From Orobanche coerulescens (taxonomy: Eukaryota > Streptophyta > Magnoliopsida > Lamiales > Orobanchaceae), in contig JAWKAU010000040.1 in NCBI GenBank assembly GCA_033398695.1, positions 372,001-436,000 of the forward strand: a DNA stretch of 64,000 nucleotides. Reading direction: 5' to 3'. This document shows positions 1 to 10,853 of this stretch, piece by piece; the stretch's first letter is position 1, and every line of letters begins with the position of its first letter. Position numbers and translations under genes: made by a program. The notes under the pieces were generated by a model, which saw nothing but the letters and a program-made list of their open reading frames with translations, searched no databases and was not told the DNA's origin.

Positions 1-1
1 C

Positions 2-1051
2 AACTTTGGCGCGAGTTCTAGCTCGTTTCCAAAAACTGTCACCACAAGCCAACCCGTTACTACCATTCAAAAAACTCCTATCACCCCAAAAGAAACAAGC
101 CTATCTAAAGTCCGGTGTTTCAAATGTCAAGGATTTGGACACTATCAATGTGCTTGTCCAAATCGGAGAATTGTGACGTTACGAGAAGCCATAGCCGCCC
201 GAGAAGAATTACTAGCCGAAGAAGAAAGAATTGGAAACGTTTTTAACTTAGAAGCTGACGAAGAAGAAGAAGAATGCGAGGCATACGATGCCCCGAACTA
301 TGACACGAACCTCGTCCTTCGCATGTTACAAACGAAGGCAGCCCCGAGTGACGAAGAACAACGAGACCAAATCTTCCACACGAAGTGTCGTGTCGGAGAT
401 AAATGGTGTAGCTTGATCATTGACGGTGGAAGTTGTACAAGCGTGGCATCAAGCGAGATGGTCTCAAAACTCGGTTTGATCACCACGGCCCATCCAAAGC
501 CATATGCACTCCATTGGCTCGATGATGGAAACAAGGTGAAAGTATCAAGGCAAGTAAAGGTCGGACTCACCATGGGTTCGTATGGTGATGATATTACATG
601 CGATGTACTACCGATGGACGCATGTCACGTGTTATTAGGAAGACCTTGGTTATTTGATCGGGACGTACTACATCGGGGGAGGAGTAACGAGTATGAGTTA
701 CGTGACAAAGGTAAAAAAATTGTTCTTAAACCTATGTCACCTCAAGCTATCCGGACGATGAGTTCGAAAAAAGTCGAAGGACCGAAACTTACGATGTTTG
801 CAAACGAGAAAGAAGTCGAACACGCCATTGACGATGGCGAACGTGTTTATTTGATGATGATCAAAGAGGTCCGAAATCTTGCCACCAAATCACACCACGA
901 AGAAGAGATAGATGCACTATTACACGAGTTCTCGGACGTATTTCCCGAAGACTTGCCGGTAGGATTACCACCTATCCGCGGAATTGAACACCAGATTGAT
1001 CTTATACAGGAGCTCCATTACCGAACAAAGCGGCGTATCGTTGTAATCTGA
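2..1051 (+). pseudogene. Element A gag C-terminus and aspartic protease (frameshifted)
   Basis: The frame is open from the window edge. A CCHC zinc knuckle (C-x2-C-x4-H-x4-C) at about 116-157 marks the nucleocapsid part of Gag, which packages the element RNA. An acidic linker rich in Glu (about 245-275) follows, then the protease, with the active-site segment IIDGGSC near 415-435 and a conserved LLGRPWLFDRDVLHRGRSNEY block near 630-690. This lineage has D-G-G in place of the usual D-S/T-G. A one-base deletion near 1009, relative to the sister copies M and I, shifts the frame, so the ORF ends at 1051 before the RT. Confidence 0.9.
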
Positions 1052-2829
1052 AGAAACCAAAGAACTACAACGTCAAATTGATGAACTCATGAATCACGGA
1101 TATGTCCGAGAAAGTTTAAGTCCGTGTGCGGTTCGGTTCTACTTGTACCAAAAAAAGACGGATCATGGCGAATGTGTATTGACAGTAGAGCCGTGAATAA
1201 CATCACCGTCAAGTATCGGTTCCCCATCCCGAGACTAGACGACATGTTGGACGAGTTACATGGCTCAGTTATATTTTCCAAAGTTGATTTACGGAGCGGA
1301 TACCATCAAATTCGCATGCGAGAGGGAGACGAATGGAAGACGGCATTTAAAACAAAGAATGGACTTTACGAATGGGTTGTGATGCCATTCGGCCTCACTA
1401 ACGCCCCGAGCACTTTTATGAGGTTGATGAACGAGGTTCTCAAACCTTTCTTGGGAAAGTTTGTTGTCGTATACCTAGACGACATTTTGATCTACAGTCG
1501 ATCCGTAGAGGAGCACCTCGAACATTTGCGGCACGTATTTGAAACACTAAGGGAACAGAAACTTTATGGAAAGCGGGAGAAGTGTACTTTCCTAGTCGAG
1601 AGTCTTGTCTTTCTCGGCTATGTTGTTTCGAAAGAAGGAGTTTCGGTCGACCAAGAGAAGATCGCGGCAATCAAGTCATGGCCGACCCCAAAGACAATCA
1701 CGGAGGTACGATCATTTCATGGCCTCGCTTCTTTTTACCGACGATTCATACGGGACTTCAGCACCATCTCCAGTCCGATCACGGAGTGTCTAAAAAAAGG
1801 AACCTTTGCATGGAACGAGGCGGCCCAAAAGGCTTTTGAAAAATTAAAGGGAAAGTTATGTGAAGCGCCGATTTTGACGTTACCCGATTTTTCACAACCG
1901 TTTGAGGTGGAATGCGACGCTAGCGGAGTTGGAATCGGGGCAGTACTTATTCAAAGAGGCCGTCCCATCGCCTATTTTTCGGAGAAATTAAGTGGCGCCC
2001 GAGTGAATTATTGTACTTACGACAAGGAGTTCTATGCTATCGTGAGAGCACTCGATCATTGGAGTCACTATTTACGTTCGAAACATTTCGTGTTACATTC
2101 GGATCACGAGTCGTTGAAATACATCAACGGACAAAGCAAGCTAAGCCCGAGACATGCAAAATGGGTGGAATTTCTACAATCTTTTCACTTTTCATCCAAG
2201 TACAAAGACGGGAAGAGTAATATAGTGGCGGATGCACTATCAAGACGGTATGCCTTACTGTCGATTCTAGATGTTCGTTTGTTGGGGTTCGAGACTTTGA
2301 AAGATCATTACAGCGACAATTTGGACTTCGGGGAAATTTTTAACCGTTGTAAAATGGCCTCGTACGAGGAATTTGTTTTACAGGATGGCTTTCTTTTCAA
2401 GGGAAATAAATTATGTGTACCGAGACATACAATTCGGGAATTGCTAGTTCGGGAGGCGCACGGAGGAGGACTAGCCGGTCATTTCGGCTCGACCAAGACT
2501 GTAGAAGTGCTAAAAGAACATTTCTTTTGGCCAAAGATGTATGGTGACGTAAGCACAATCGTGAGTAAATGCGTCACTTGTCACATGATGAAAAGTTCGT
2601 TCAAGTCGAGTACATACATGCCGCTACAATACCGAATTACGACCATGGGAGGATGTCTCGATGGATTTTATTGTGGCTTTACCTCGTACTCAACGAGGCA
2701 AAGACTCGATCATGGTGGTCGTCGACCGTTTTTCGAAAATGGCTCACTTTATAGCATGCCACAAAACCGATGATGCAAGCAATGTGGCGGACTTGTACTT
2801 CCGGGAAGTAGTTCGTTTACACGGGGTTC
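1052..2829 (+). pseudogene. Element A reverse transcriptase, RNase H and integrase N-terminal half
   Basis: A long open stretch at 1124-2773 (549 codons) holds RT, RNase H and the start of integrase. RT shows [17 protein letters not shown], the [14 protein letters not shown] box and the catalytic YLDD at 1472-1483. RNase H shows [13 protein letters not shown], the [15 protein letters not shown] block and ADALSRR. Integrase shows the HHCC zinc domain ([11 protein letters not shown] and CVTCHMMK). A further deletion near 1133 and an indel cluster near 2628-2645 break the frame; the integrase core with its first Asp ([15 protein letters not shown]) continues in another frame until element B cuts it at 2829. 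Confidence 0.92.
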
Positions 2830-3803
2830 TGATACGAATTATGTAAGTAATACGTATAGAATGCAACGGAAGATTAACAAGTATCAAAGTAACACTTGAA
2901 TTTTACTAAGGATGGCCGAAATTTGATGGTGTTCGGCCGTGAGGTAGTGTGATGTACGGAGTTTGGTGTGTTTTATCGAACTAGACCTATAACTCGATAA
3001 AAGGTAATCTCTTCCCAAGACCTTTTGAGAATTGATCAAGTTAATATCTCGAGACGCGTCGAAACAATAACTAAAGTTTGTCGAACTCGTTCAACGTATA
3101 TTTCAAAGGAAATACAAGGTTTATTATGATTCAAGATATTTTACAAATACAACGAGCACTACTATATATAGTAGTTTCCAACCGAAAGAAAATACAACAA
3201 AACGAGAAAACGAAACTTCCTAGCAACATCCTAATCGGCCGAAAATATCAAGGAGATACCAAGCAATCTTGGATTTTATTGTTTGATTGAGACATGAAGA
3301 AATCTTGGTCTTTATTTCATGATGGTGACATGAAGGATCTTTGATGAAAGTCTTCACAAATCATCCTTCTTGCAAGCTTCCAATCGGCCGATCCTAATCA
3401 AGGAGTGAGGAGGATTTGGTGTAGATTTGATGAAGATATCTTCCTCCTTGGAATTACATGGGTGATAATGAAATGAGGGACAATGACATGAAGAAGAAAA
3501 TCTTCACTCCATCTACAAGTTTCGCCGTTTGTGTCATGGTGGGGAAGGAGGAAAACACTTCATTATTTTGTAAAGATATGAAGTCAAGATATGTCCCTTT
3601 CAAGCATGATATGGCCGATTTTTCATGCTTTGGACCGATTCCGTCGTCGAATTCTACGTTACTCCGATTCCGATTAACAACGTAACTCCAACTGCTTAAC
3701 ATTTTCTCCTAAGTATAACGATGCATGGCCATGCGAATTTGCATCATCATGGATGTCGATTTTTATTGGAGTTTCTTCGATCGGAATATTAGATATCGTA
3801 TCA
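2830..3803 (-). repeat. Element B 3' LTR
   Basis: This 974-bp repeat matches 8038-9014. It has 8-bp terminal inverted repeats (TGATACGA/TCGTATCA). It carries the tandem hairpin pair of this family (about 2971-3031) and the palindromic TATA region near 3159-3176. Several bases are missing compared with the 5' copy (for example near 3526 and 3630). Confidence 0.95.
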
Positions 3804-6076
3804 TTCCTCCGTCTTTGAAAGGAATTGACCTCAATTCCGCAATGCCATCGTCGTCAAGATAATGTGAGAGATCACCTACGTTGAATGTCGCGTGTACTCC
3901 GTATTCGCGGAAGTTCGACTTTGTATGCGTTGTCGTTCACCTTTTCCACAATTTTGTACGGACCCTCGGCTCTCGGCATCAATTTGTTCTTCCGTTTGCT
4001 TGGGAATCTTTCTTTTCTCAAATGTATCCAAACTAAGTCGCCAACATCAAATAATCTCGCTTTTTATTTTTGTTCGACTTAGTTTGTACATTTCATTCAC
4101 TTCTCTAATCCGTTCCCGTATCTTTTCATGTAACTTCATCATGGATTTGAGTTTTGCTTCGGCGTCCTTGTGAACCAATTCGTTGCTCGGCAAGGGAATC
4201 AAGTCCAATGGCAAGTGCGGATTTAATCCGTATACCACTTCAAAAGGTGAATGGGCCGTGGCATAACCGGGTGATCGGTTGTATGCGAATTCCGCATGAG
4301 CAAGTTTAACGTCCCAATCCTTCTGTGTTTTATTTACCAACCCTCGTAATAATGCTCCTAAGGTTCGATTAGTTACCTCGATGCATCGTCTGTCCGTGGG
4401 TGATGTGAAGTCTTGAATAGGAGTTTAGTACCCACTTTCCTCCATAAAGTATTCGTAGTAACTCGAAATTTGGAATCTCGATCCGACACGATAGTTTTGA
4501 ACTCCGTGTAAACGAACTACTTCCTAAGTACAAGTCCGCCACATTGCTTGCATCATCGGTTTTGTGGCATGCGATAAAGTGAGCCATTTTCGAAAAACGG
4601 TCGGCGACCACCATGATCGAGTCTTTGCCTCGTTGAGTACGAGGTAAAGCCACAATAAAATCCATCGAGACATCCTCCCACGGTCGTAACGGTATTGGCA
4701 ACGGCATGTATGTACTCGACTTGAACGAACTTTTCATCATGTGACAAGTTACGCATTTGCTCACGATTGTGCTTACGTCACCATACATCTTCGGCCAAAA
4801 GAAATGTTCTTTTAGCACCTCTGATCTTGGTCGAGCGAAATGACCGGCTAGTCCTCCTCCGGCGCCTCCCGAACCAAAGAATTCCCGAATTGTATGTCTC
4901 GCACACATAACTTATTTCCCTTGAAAAGAAAGCCATCCTCAGAAACAAATTCCTCAGACGGGGCCGTTTTACAACGGTTAAAAATTTCCCGAAGTCCAAA
5001 TCGTCGTTGTAATGATCTTTCAAAGTCTCGAACCCCAACAAACGAACATCTAGCATAGGCAAGGCATACCGTCTCGATAGCGCATCCGCCACTACATTAC
5101 TCTTCCCGTCTTTGTACTTGGATGAAAAGTGAAAAGATTGTAAAAATTCCACCCATTTTGCATGTCTCGGGCTTAGCTTACTTTGTCCGTTGATGTATTT
5201 CAACGACTCGTGATCCGAATGCGACGAAATGTTTCGAACGTAGATAATGACTCCAATGATCGAGTGCTCTTACGATAGCATAGAACTCCTTGTCGTAAGT
5301 ACAATAATTCACTCGGGCGCCACTTAACTTCTCCGAAAAATAGGTGATGGGACGGCCTCGTTGAATAAGCAACGCTCGATTCCAACTCCGCTAGCGTCGC
5401 ATTCCACCTCAAACGGTTGTGAAAAATCGGGTAACGTCAAAATCGGCGCTTCACATAATTTTCCCTTCAAATTTTCAAAAGCCTTTTGGGCCGCCTCGTT
5501 CCATGCAAAGGTTCCCTTTTTCAGACACTCCGTGATCGGACTGGATATAGTGCTAAAGTCCCGTATGAATCGTCGGTAAAAAGAAGCGAGGCCATGAAAT
5601 GACCGTACCTCCGTGATTGTCTTTGGGGTCGGCCACGACTTGATTGCCGCGATCTTCTCTTGGTCGACCGAAACTCCGTCTTTCGAAACCACATAGCCGA
5701 GAAAGATAAGACTCTCGACTAGGAAAGTACACTTCTCCCGTTTTCCATAAAGTTTTTGTTCCCTTAGCGTCTCAAACACGTACCGCAAATGTTCGAGATG
5801 TTCCTCTACGGACCGACTGTAGATCAAAATGTCGTCTAAGTACACGACAACAAACTTTCCCAAGAAAGGTTTAAGAACCTCGTTCATCAACCTCATAAAA
5901 GTGCTCGGGGCGTTGGTGAGGCCGAATGGCATCACAACCCATTCGTAAAGTCCATTCTTTGTTTTAAACTCCGTTTTCCATTCGTCTCCCTCTCGCATGC
6001 GGATTTGATGGTATCCGCTCCGTAAATCAACTTTGGAAAATATAACCGAGCCATGTAACTCGTCCGAAGATGTCGT
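3804..6076 (-). pseudogene. Element B RT, RNase H and integrase, multiply frameshifted
   Basis: Reading leftward: RT (about 6076-5530, YLDD near 5840), RNase H (about 5430-5090), integrase zinc domain (about 4890-4740), catalytic core (about 4690-4340) and C-terminal domain (about 4240-3840). The pieces fall in at least five reading-frame segments: 5324-5998, 5178-5372, 4778-5203, 4369-4908 and 4047-4340. Indels cluster at 4380-4560 and 4820-4900, where sister copies M and A are colinear and open. The HPQTDGQTE integrase motif is destroyed near 4385. The product cannot be functional as read. Confidence 0.9.
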
Positions 6077-7144
6077 CTAGTCTCGGATGGGAAACCGATA
6101 CTTGACGGTGATGTTATTCACGGCTCTCATCACAATACACATTCGCCATGTTCCGTCTTTTTTTGGTACAAGTAGAACTGGAACCGCACACGGACTTAAA
6201 CTTTCTCGGACATATCCGTGATTCATGAGTTCATCAATTTGTCGTTGTAGTTCTTTGGTTTCTTCGGGATTACAACGATACGCCGCTTTGTTCGGTAATG
6301 GAGCTCCCGGTATAAGATCAATCTGGTGTTCAATCCCACGGATAGGTGGTAATCCTACCGGCAAGTCTTCGGGAAATACGTCCGAAAACTCGTGTAATAG
6401 TGCATCTATCTCTTCCTCATTTTGCGATTTGGTGGCAAGATTTCGTACCTCCTTGATCATCATCAAATAAACACGTTCGCCATCGTCAATGGCGTGTTCG
6501 ACTTCTTTCTCGTTTGCAAACATCGTAAGTTTCGGTCCTTCGATTTTTTTCGAACTCATCGTCCGGATAGCTTGAGGTGACATAGGTTTAAGAACAATTT
6601 TTTTACCTTTGTCACGTAACTCATACTCATTACTCCTCCCTCGATGTAGTACGTCCCGATCAAATAACCAAGGTCTTCCTAATAACACGTGACATGCGTC
6701 CATCGGTAGTACATCGCATGTAATATCATCGCCATACGAACCCATGGTGAGTCCGACCTTCACTTGCCTTGATACTTTCACCTTGTTTCCATCATCGAGC
6801 CAATGGAGTGCATACGGCTTAGGATGGGCCGTGGTGATCAAGCCGAGTTTTGAGACCATCTCGCTTGATGCCACGTTTGTACAACTTCCACCGTCAATGA
6901 TCAAGCTACACCATTTCTCTCCGACACGACACTTCGTGTGAAAGATTTGGTCTCGTTGTTCTTCGTCACTTGGGGCGGCCTTCGTTTGTAACATGCGAAG
7001 GACGAGGTTCGTGTCATAGTTCGGGGCATCGTATGCCTCGCATTCTTCTTCTTCTTCGTCAGCTTCTAAGTTAAAAACGTCTCCAACTCTTTCTTCTTCG
7101 GCTAGTAATTCCTCTCGGGCGGCTATGGCTTCTCGTAACGTCAC
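6077..7144 (-). pseudogene. Element B protease and start of RT
   Basis: A 355-codon open frame. It starts inside the gag-pol polyprotein (TLREAIAAREELLAEEE), then has the acidic linker, the protease with IIDGGSCTNVASSEMV, the LLGRPWLFDRDVLHRG block, a linker with FSDVFPEDLPVGLPPIRGIEHQ, and the first RT box (LVPKKDGTWRMCI). It ends at a frameshift near 6085, where one G of a GGG run is missing relative to M. No independent start is expected, because it is part of the gag-pol frame. Confidence 0.9.
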
Positions 7145-7986
7145 AATCCTCCGATTTGGACAAGCACTTTGATAGTGTCCAAATCCTTGACATTTGAAAC
7201 ACCGGACTTTAGATAGGCTTGTTTCTTTGGGTGTGATAGGAGTTTTTGGAATGGTAGTAACGGGCTGGCTTGTGGTGACAGGTTTTGGAAACGAGCTAGA
7301 ACTCGCGCCAAAGTTGGTATTTCCGTATTTAGGTGGGAATTCGGTTTAGAGAGTTTTGTTTTGTTTTGATTTTCCAACTTTATGCAAAGTCCGCATAAAG
7401 TATCAAAGTCGGAATAGGGGTAGAGTTCCACGGAATTAGCAATGTTTTTGTTCAAACCTCGTAGGAAACGGGACATCCGCAATTCTTCGCTTTCTTCAAG
7501 TTCTCCCATCAAGGATAAGTTTTCAAACTCCTCGATGTACTCCTCGACACTTAGCTTTCCTTGCGTGAGGTCAGAAATTTTTCGATACAAGCTTAACTTG
7601 TGTGTAGCCGGGACATATCTTTTTCGTAGTTTCCTTTTCAGGAAATCCCACGAACGTATCTTCTCCTTTCCGGAACGAATCCTTTGTGTCTTCATTCGCT
7701 CAAACCAAAGGGAAGCTCCCTTTCCAAGTTTGAGAATCGCGTACTTGCAACGTACCTCGTCATTGAGATCCTTGAACTCAAACATTCGTTCAATTTTTCT
7801 TTCCCACTCCAAATAAACCTCAGGATCGGTGCCGCCTACGAACTCCGGAAGTTCGCTGGTCTTGTATTCATCCGCATGCCGTGTTGCATGCATGGTGTCA
7901 TGTCCCCGTCGTGCATGGATTCTGGGCTCCGGTAAGCCGCGAAGAACGTCACGTAGTTGTGCCACTTCTTCATCAGTGAATGCCAT
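7145..7986 (-). pseudogene. Element B Gag (frameshifted before the zinc knuckle)
   Basis: The ATG at 7986 (MAFTDEEVAQLRDVL) lies about 37 bases inside the primer site and matches the start used in elements I, L and M. Residues 1-210 are a retrotransposon Gag domain (GGTDPEVYLEWERKIERMFEF, YVPATHKLSLYRKISDLTQGK, SRFLRGLNKNIANSVELYPY), which forms the virus-like particle. A missing G near 7347 shifts the frame. The CCHC knuckle (CFKCQGFGHYQSACPNR) is still present at about 7200-7147 in another frame. Confidence 0.9.
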
Positions 7987-8022
7987 CTTCTTGAGTAACG
8001 TCGAGAACTGTGAGACAAATGT

Positions 8023-8033
8023 CTCTGATACCA
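8023..8033 (-). promoter_or_regulatory. Element B primer binding site (tRNA-iMet)
   Basis: On the minus strand TGGTATCAGAG follows the 5' LTR after TAAG. It is complementary to the 3' end of plant initiator tRNA-Met and primes minus-strand DNA synthesis. Confidence 0.9.
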
Positions 8034-8037
8034 CTTA

Positions 8038-9014
8038 TGATACGAATTACGTAAGTAATACGTATAGAATGCAACGGAAGATTAACAAGTATCAAAGTAA
8101 CACTTGAATTTTACTAAGGATGGCCGAAATTTGATGGTGTTCGGCCGTGAGGTAGTGTGATGTACGGAGTTTGGTGTGTTTTATCGAACTAGACCTATAA
8201 CTCGATAAAAGGTAATCTCTTCCCAAGACCTTTTGAGAATTGATCAAGTTAATATCTCGAGACGCGTCGAAACAATAACTAAAGTTTGTCGAACTCGTTC
8301 AACGTATATTTCAAAGGAAATACAAGGTTTATTATGATTCAAGATATTTTACAAATACAACGAGCACTACTATATATAGTAGTTTCCAACCGAAAGAAAA
8401 TACAACAAAACGAGAAAACGAAACTTCCTAGCAACATCCTAATCGGCCGAAAATATCAAGGAGATACCAAGCAATCTTGGATTTTATTGTTTGATTGAGA
8501 CATGAAGAAATCTTGGTCTTTATTTCATGATGGTGACATGAAGGATCTTTGATGAAAGTCTTCACAAATCATCCTTCTTGCAAGCTTCCAATCGGCCTAT
8601 CCTAATCAAGGAGTGAGGAGGATTTGGTGTAGATTTGATGAAGATATCTTCCTCCTTGGAATTACATGGGTGATAATGAAATGAGGGACAATGACATGAA
8701 GAAGAAAATCTTCACTCCATCTACAAGTTTCGGCCGTTTGTGTCATGGTGGGGAAGGAGGAAATCACTTCATTATTTTGTAAAGATATGAAGTCAAGATA
8801 TGTCCCTTTCAAGCATGATATGGCCGATTTTTCATGCTTTCGGACCGATTCCGTCGTCGAATTCTACGTTACTCCGATTCCGATTAACAACGTAACTCCA
8901 ATCTGTTTAACATTTTCTCCTAAGTATAACGATGCATGGCCATGCGAATTTGCATCATCATGGATGTCGATTTTTATTGGAGTTTCTTCGACTGGAATAT
9001 TAGATATCGTATCA
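8038..9014 (-). repeat. Element B 5' LTR
   Basis: A 977-bp LTR with TGATACGA...TCGTATCA ends, nearly identical to 2830-3803. It should drive transcription leftward. It contains the 18-bp palindrome with the TATA core near 8368-8385 and the two leader hairpins near 8180-8240. Confidence 0.95.
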
Positions 9015-9870
9015 GGTTCCAAAAACTATCGTGTCGGATCGAGATTCCAAATTTCTGAGTTACTTCTGGAATACTTTATGGAGAAAAGTGGGTACTAAAC
9101 TCCTATTCAGTACTTCACATCACCCACAAACCGATGGACAGACCGAGGTGACTAATCGAACCTTGGGAGCATTATTGCGAGGATTGGTGAATAAAACACA
9201 AAAGGATTGGGACGTTAAACTTGCTCATGCGGAATTCGCATACAACCGATCACCCGGTTATGCCACGGCCCATTCACCCTTTGAAGTAGTATACGGATTA
9301 AATCCGCACTTGCCATTGGACTTGATTCCCTTGCCGAGAAACGAATTGGTTCACAAAGACGCCGAAGCAAAACTCAAATCAATGATGAAGTTACATGAAA
9401 AGATACGGGAACGGATTAAAGAAGTGAATGAAATTTACAAACGGAAGTCGAACAAAAATAAAAAAGCGAGATTATTTGATGTTGGCGACTTAGTTTGGAT
9501 ACATTTGAGAAAAGAAAGATTCCCAAGCAAACGAAAGAACAAATTAATGCCGAGAGCCGAAGGTCCGTACAAAATTGTGGGAAAAGTGAACGACAACGCC
9601 TACAAAGTCGAGCTTCCGGGCGAATACGGAGTACACGCGACTTTCAACGTAGGTGATCTCTCACCTTACCTTGACGACGATGGCATTACGGAATTGAGGT
9701 CAATTCCTTTCAAAGAAGGAGGGAATGATACGATATCTAATATTCCAATCGAAGAAGCTCCAATAAAAATCGACGTCCATGACGATACGCATGGCCATGC
9801 ATCATTATACCTGGGAGAAAAGAATACGCGGATTGGAGTTACGTTGTTAATTGGAACAGGAGTAACGTAA
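9015..9870 (+). pseudogene. Element A integrase second half and pol C-terminus, reading into the LTR
   Basis: The open frame 9031-9870 continues the integrase interrupted at 2829: second catalytic Asp ([11 protein letters not shown]), third catalytic residue in [20 protein letters not shown], then the basic C-terminal domain ([59 protein letters not shown]). There is no chromodomain. The frame passes through the purine tract (about 9712-9725) and 48 codons into the 3' LTR, ending with the tail [20 protein letters not shown]. That tail is conserved between families (see findings). Confidence 0.92.
9712..9725 (+). promoter_or_regulatory. Element A polypurine tract
   Basis: The purine run AAAGAAGGAGGGAA lies directly before the LTR start TGATACG. 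It primes plus-strand synthesis. Here it is also coding: it is read as K-E-G-G-N within the pol frame. Confidence 0.85.
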
Positions 9871-10318
9871 AACTCGACGACGGAATCGGTCCGAAAGCAT
9901 GAAAATTCGGCCAAGACATGCTTGAAAAGGACCTCACTTGACTTCATATCTTTAACAAGATAATGAAGTTATTCTCCTTCCCCACCATGATAACAAATGG
10001 CCGAAAACACAAGATTTGAAGAAGACTTTCATGCTTCATGTCATTTTCCCTCAAGTCATAATCACCATAATAATTCCAAAGGGGTGATATCATATCTTCA
10101 CAAAAATCCTCCTATTCCCTACTTGAAGAATACGGCCGAATTGAAGACATTTGGTGAAGATCTTCTTCATGTCACCATCACAAGTCCAAGATTACTTCAT
10201 GTCTTAATCACCTAATAAAACCAAGATACTTGGTATCTCCTCTTTAGATATTTCGGCCGAAATGGAAGATGCTAGGAAGTTTCATTTCTCGTTTTGTTGT
10301 ATTTTCTTACGGTTGGAA

Positions 10319-10336
10319 ACTACTATATATAGTAGT
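10319..10336 (+). promoter_or_regulatory. TATA box inside an 18-bp perfect palindrome, LTR A
   Basis: ACTACTATATATAGTAGT is its own reverse complement, with the TATA core at its centre. The same palindrome is present in the LTRs of B, I and M. It sits about 125 bp upstream of the hairpin pair, as expected for a core promoter. Confidence 0.7.
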
Positions 10337-10460
10337 ACTTGTAACATTTGTAAATCATCTTGAAAGTAATAAACCTTGTATTTCTTTGAAATATACGTTG
10401 AACGAGTTCAACAAAACTTTAGTTATTATTTCGACGCGTCTCGAATTATAACTTGATCGA

Positions 10461-10518
10461 TTCTCAATAGGTCTTGAGGAGAGATTATTTTTATCGAGTT
10501 ATAGGTCTAATTCGGTAA
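10461..10518 (+). promoter_or_regulatory. Tandem leader hairpins, LTR A
   Basis: Hairpin 1 (10461-10480) has arms TTCTCAA and TTGAGGA around TAGGTC. Hairpin 2 (10491-10518) has arms TTATCGAGT and ATTCGGTAA around TATAGGTCTA; all nine pairs form when G-U is allowed. Both lie downstream of the TATA box, so they should be in the transcript. Confidence 0.6.
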
Positions 10519-10585
10519 AACACATTCAAACCCATACACTATCCTACATCCCGGCCGAAAACCGTATAAATTTCGCCACCACCTT

Positions 10586-10785
10586 TATTTTGTCAGATCG
10601 ACGAGTTGTCAGACGAGCGAGTCCTTGCTCGAAATTGTCAGACGAACGAGTCTTGCCGCTCGGAAGTGCTATATCGACGAGTTGTCATTGCTCGAATCGC
10701 TGCCGCGCTTGCTTCATTTCGGCCGAGTCTCGTCGCTACCGTACGTGAAAGAGTCTTCTGCTGTACCGAAAGAGAATTCGTATCA
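10586..10785 (+). other. About 200-bp private insertion in LTR A
   Basis: Absent from LTRs B, I, L and M. It contains repeats of CGACGAGTTGTCA and short GCTCG inverted pieces. It ends with AATTCGTATCATAAG (near 10775-10789), which equals the LTR-end plus leader junction of this family. The origin is unknown; template switching during reverse transcription is one explanation. Confidence 0.6.
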
Positions 10786-10853
10786 TAAGCCCGTGATAAT
10801 CTTCCGTTGTATTTTATACGTTTTACGTACACTTACATACGTAATTCGTATCA

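Larger units (their letters stand above)
2830..9014 (-). mobile_element. Element B: complete Ty3/gypsy element, minus strand, inserted in element A integrase
   Basis: Both LTRs (8038-9014 at the 5' end, 2830-3803 at the 3' end) start TGATACGA and end TCGTATCA. Flanking 5-bp duplications GGTTC occur at 2825-2829 and 9015-9019. A primer site next to the 5' LTR and a purine tract next to the 3' LTR complete the structure. By eye the two LTRs differ at roughly eight places, so B is young, yet its coding region is broken many times by 1-3 base indels. Confidence 0.96.
1..10853 (+). mobile_element. Element A: Ty3/gypsy LTR retrotransposon, 5' part outside window, split by element B
   Basis: The internal region runs 1-2829 and 9015-9725, and the 3' LTR is 9726-10853. 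The 5' LTR, primer site and most of gag lie left of the window. B interrupts the integrase; the two halves meet at the duplicated GGTTC and the integrase reading resumes directly on the other side. Just beyond the 3' LTR, at 10854, an integrase sequence of the opposite strand begins (element C), so A is itself inserted in C. Its left TSD cannot be checked. Confidence 0.93.
9726..10853 (+). repeat. Element A 3' LTR (1128 bp, probably recombinant)
   Basis: Starts TGATACGATATC and ends ATTCGTATCA. The U3 half matches the B/M/I family, including the palindromic TATA region at 10319-10336. From about 10380-10470 on, the R/U5 half matches the LTR of element L more closely. It also holds about 200 bp (10586-10785) absent from the other copies. 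Confidence 0.92.

Noticed and set aside
298..573. Minus-strand frame recurring in all protease regions (also 6744-6941 +, 43429-43704 +, 62735-63031 -)
   Set aside because: Exact antisense shadow of the protease coding sequence; its recurrence simply follows the element copies.
1..10853. Element A and element I as two halves of one element split by the nest
   Set aside because: I has its own 5' LTR and Gag, overlaps A in content, and A ends in a complete 3' LTR within C.
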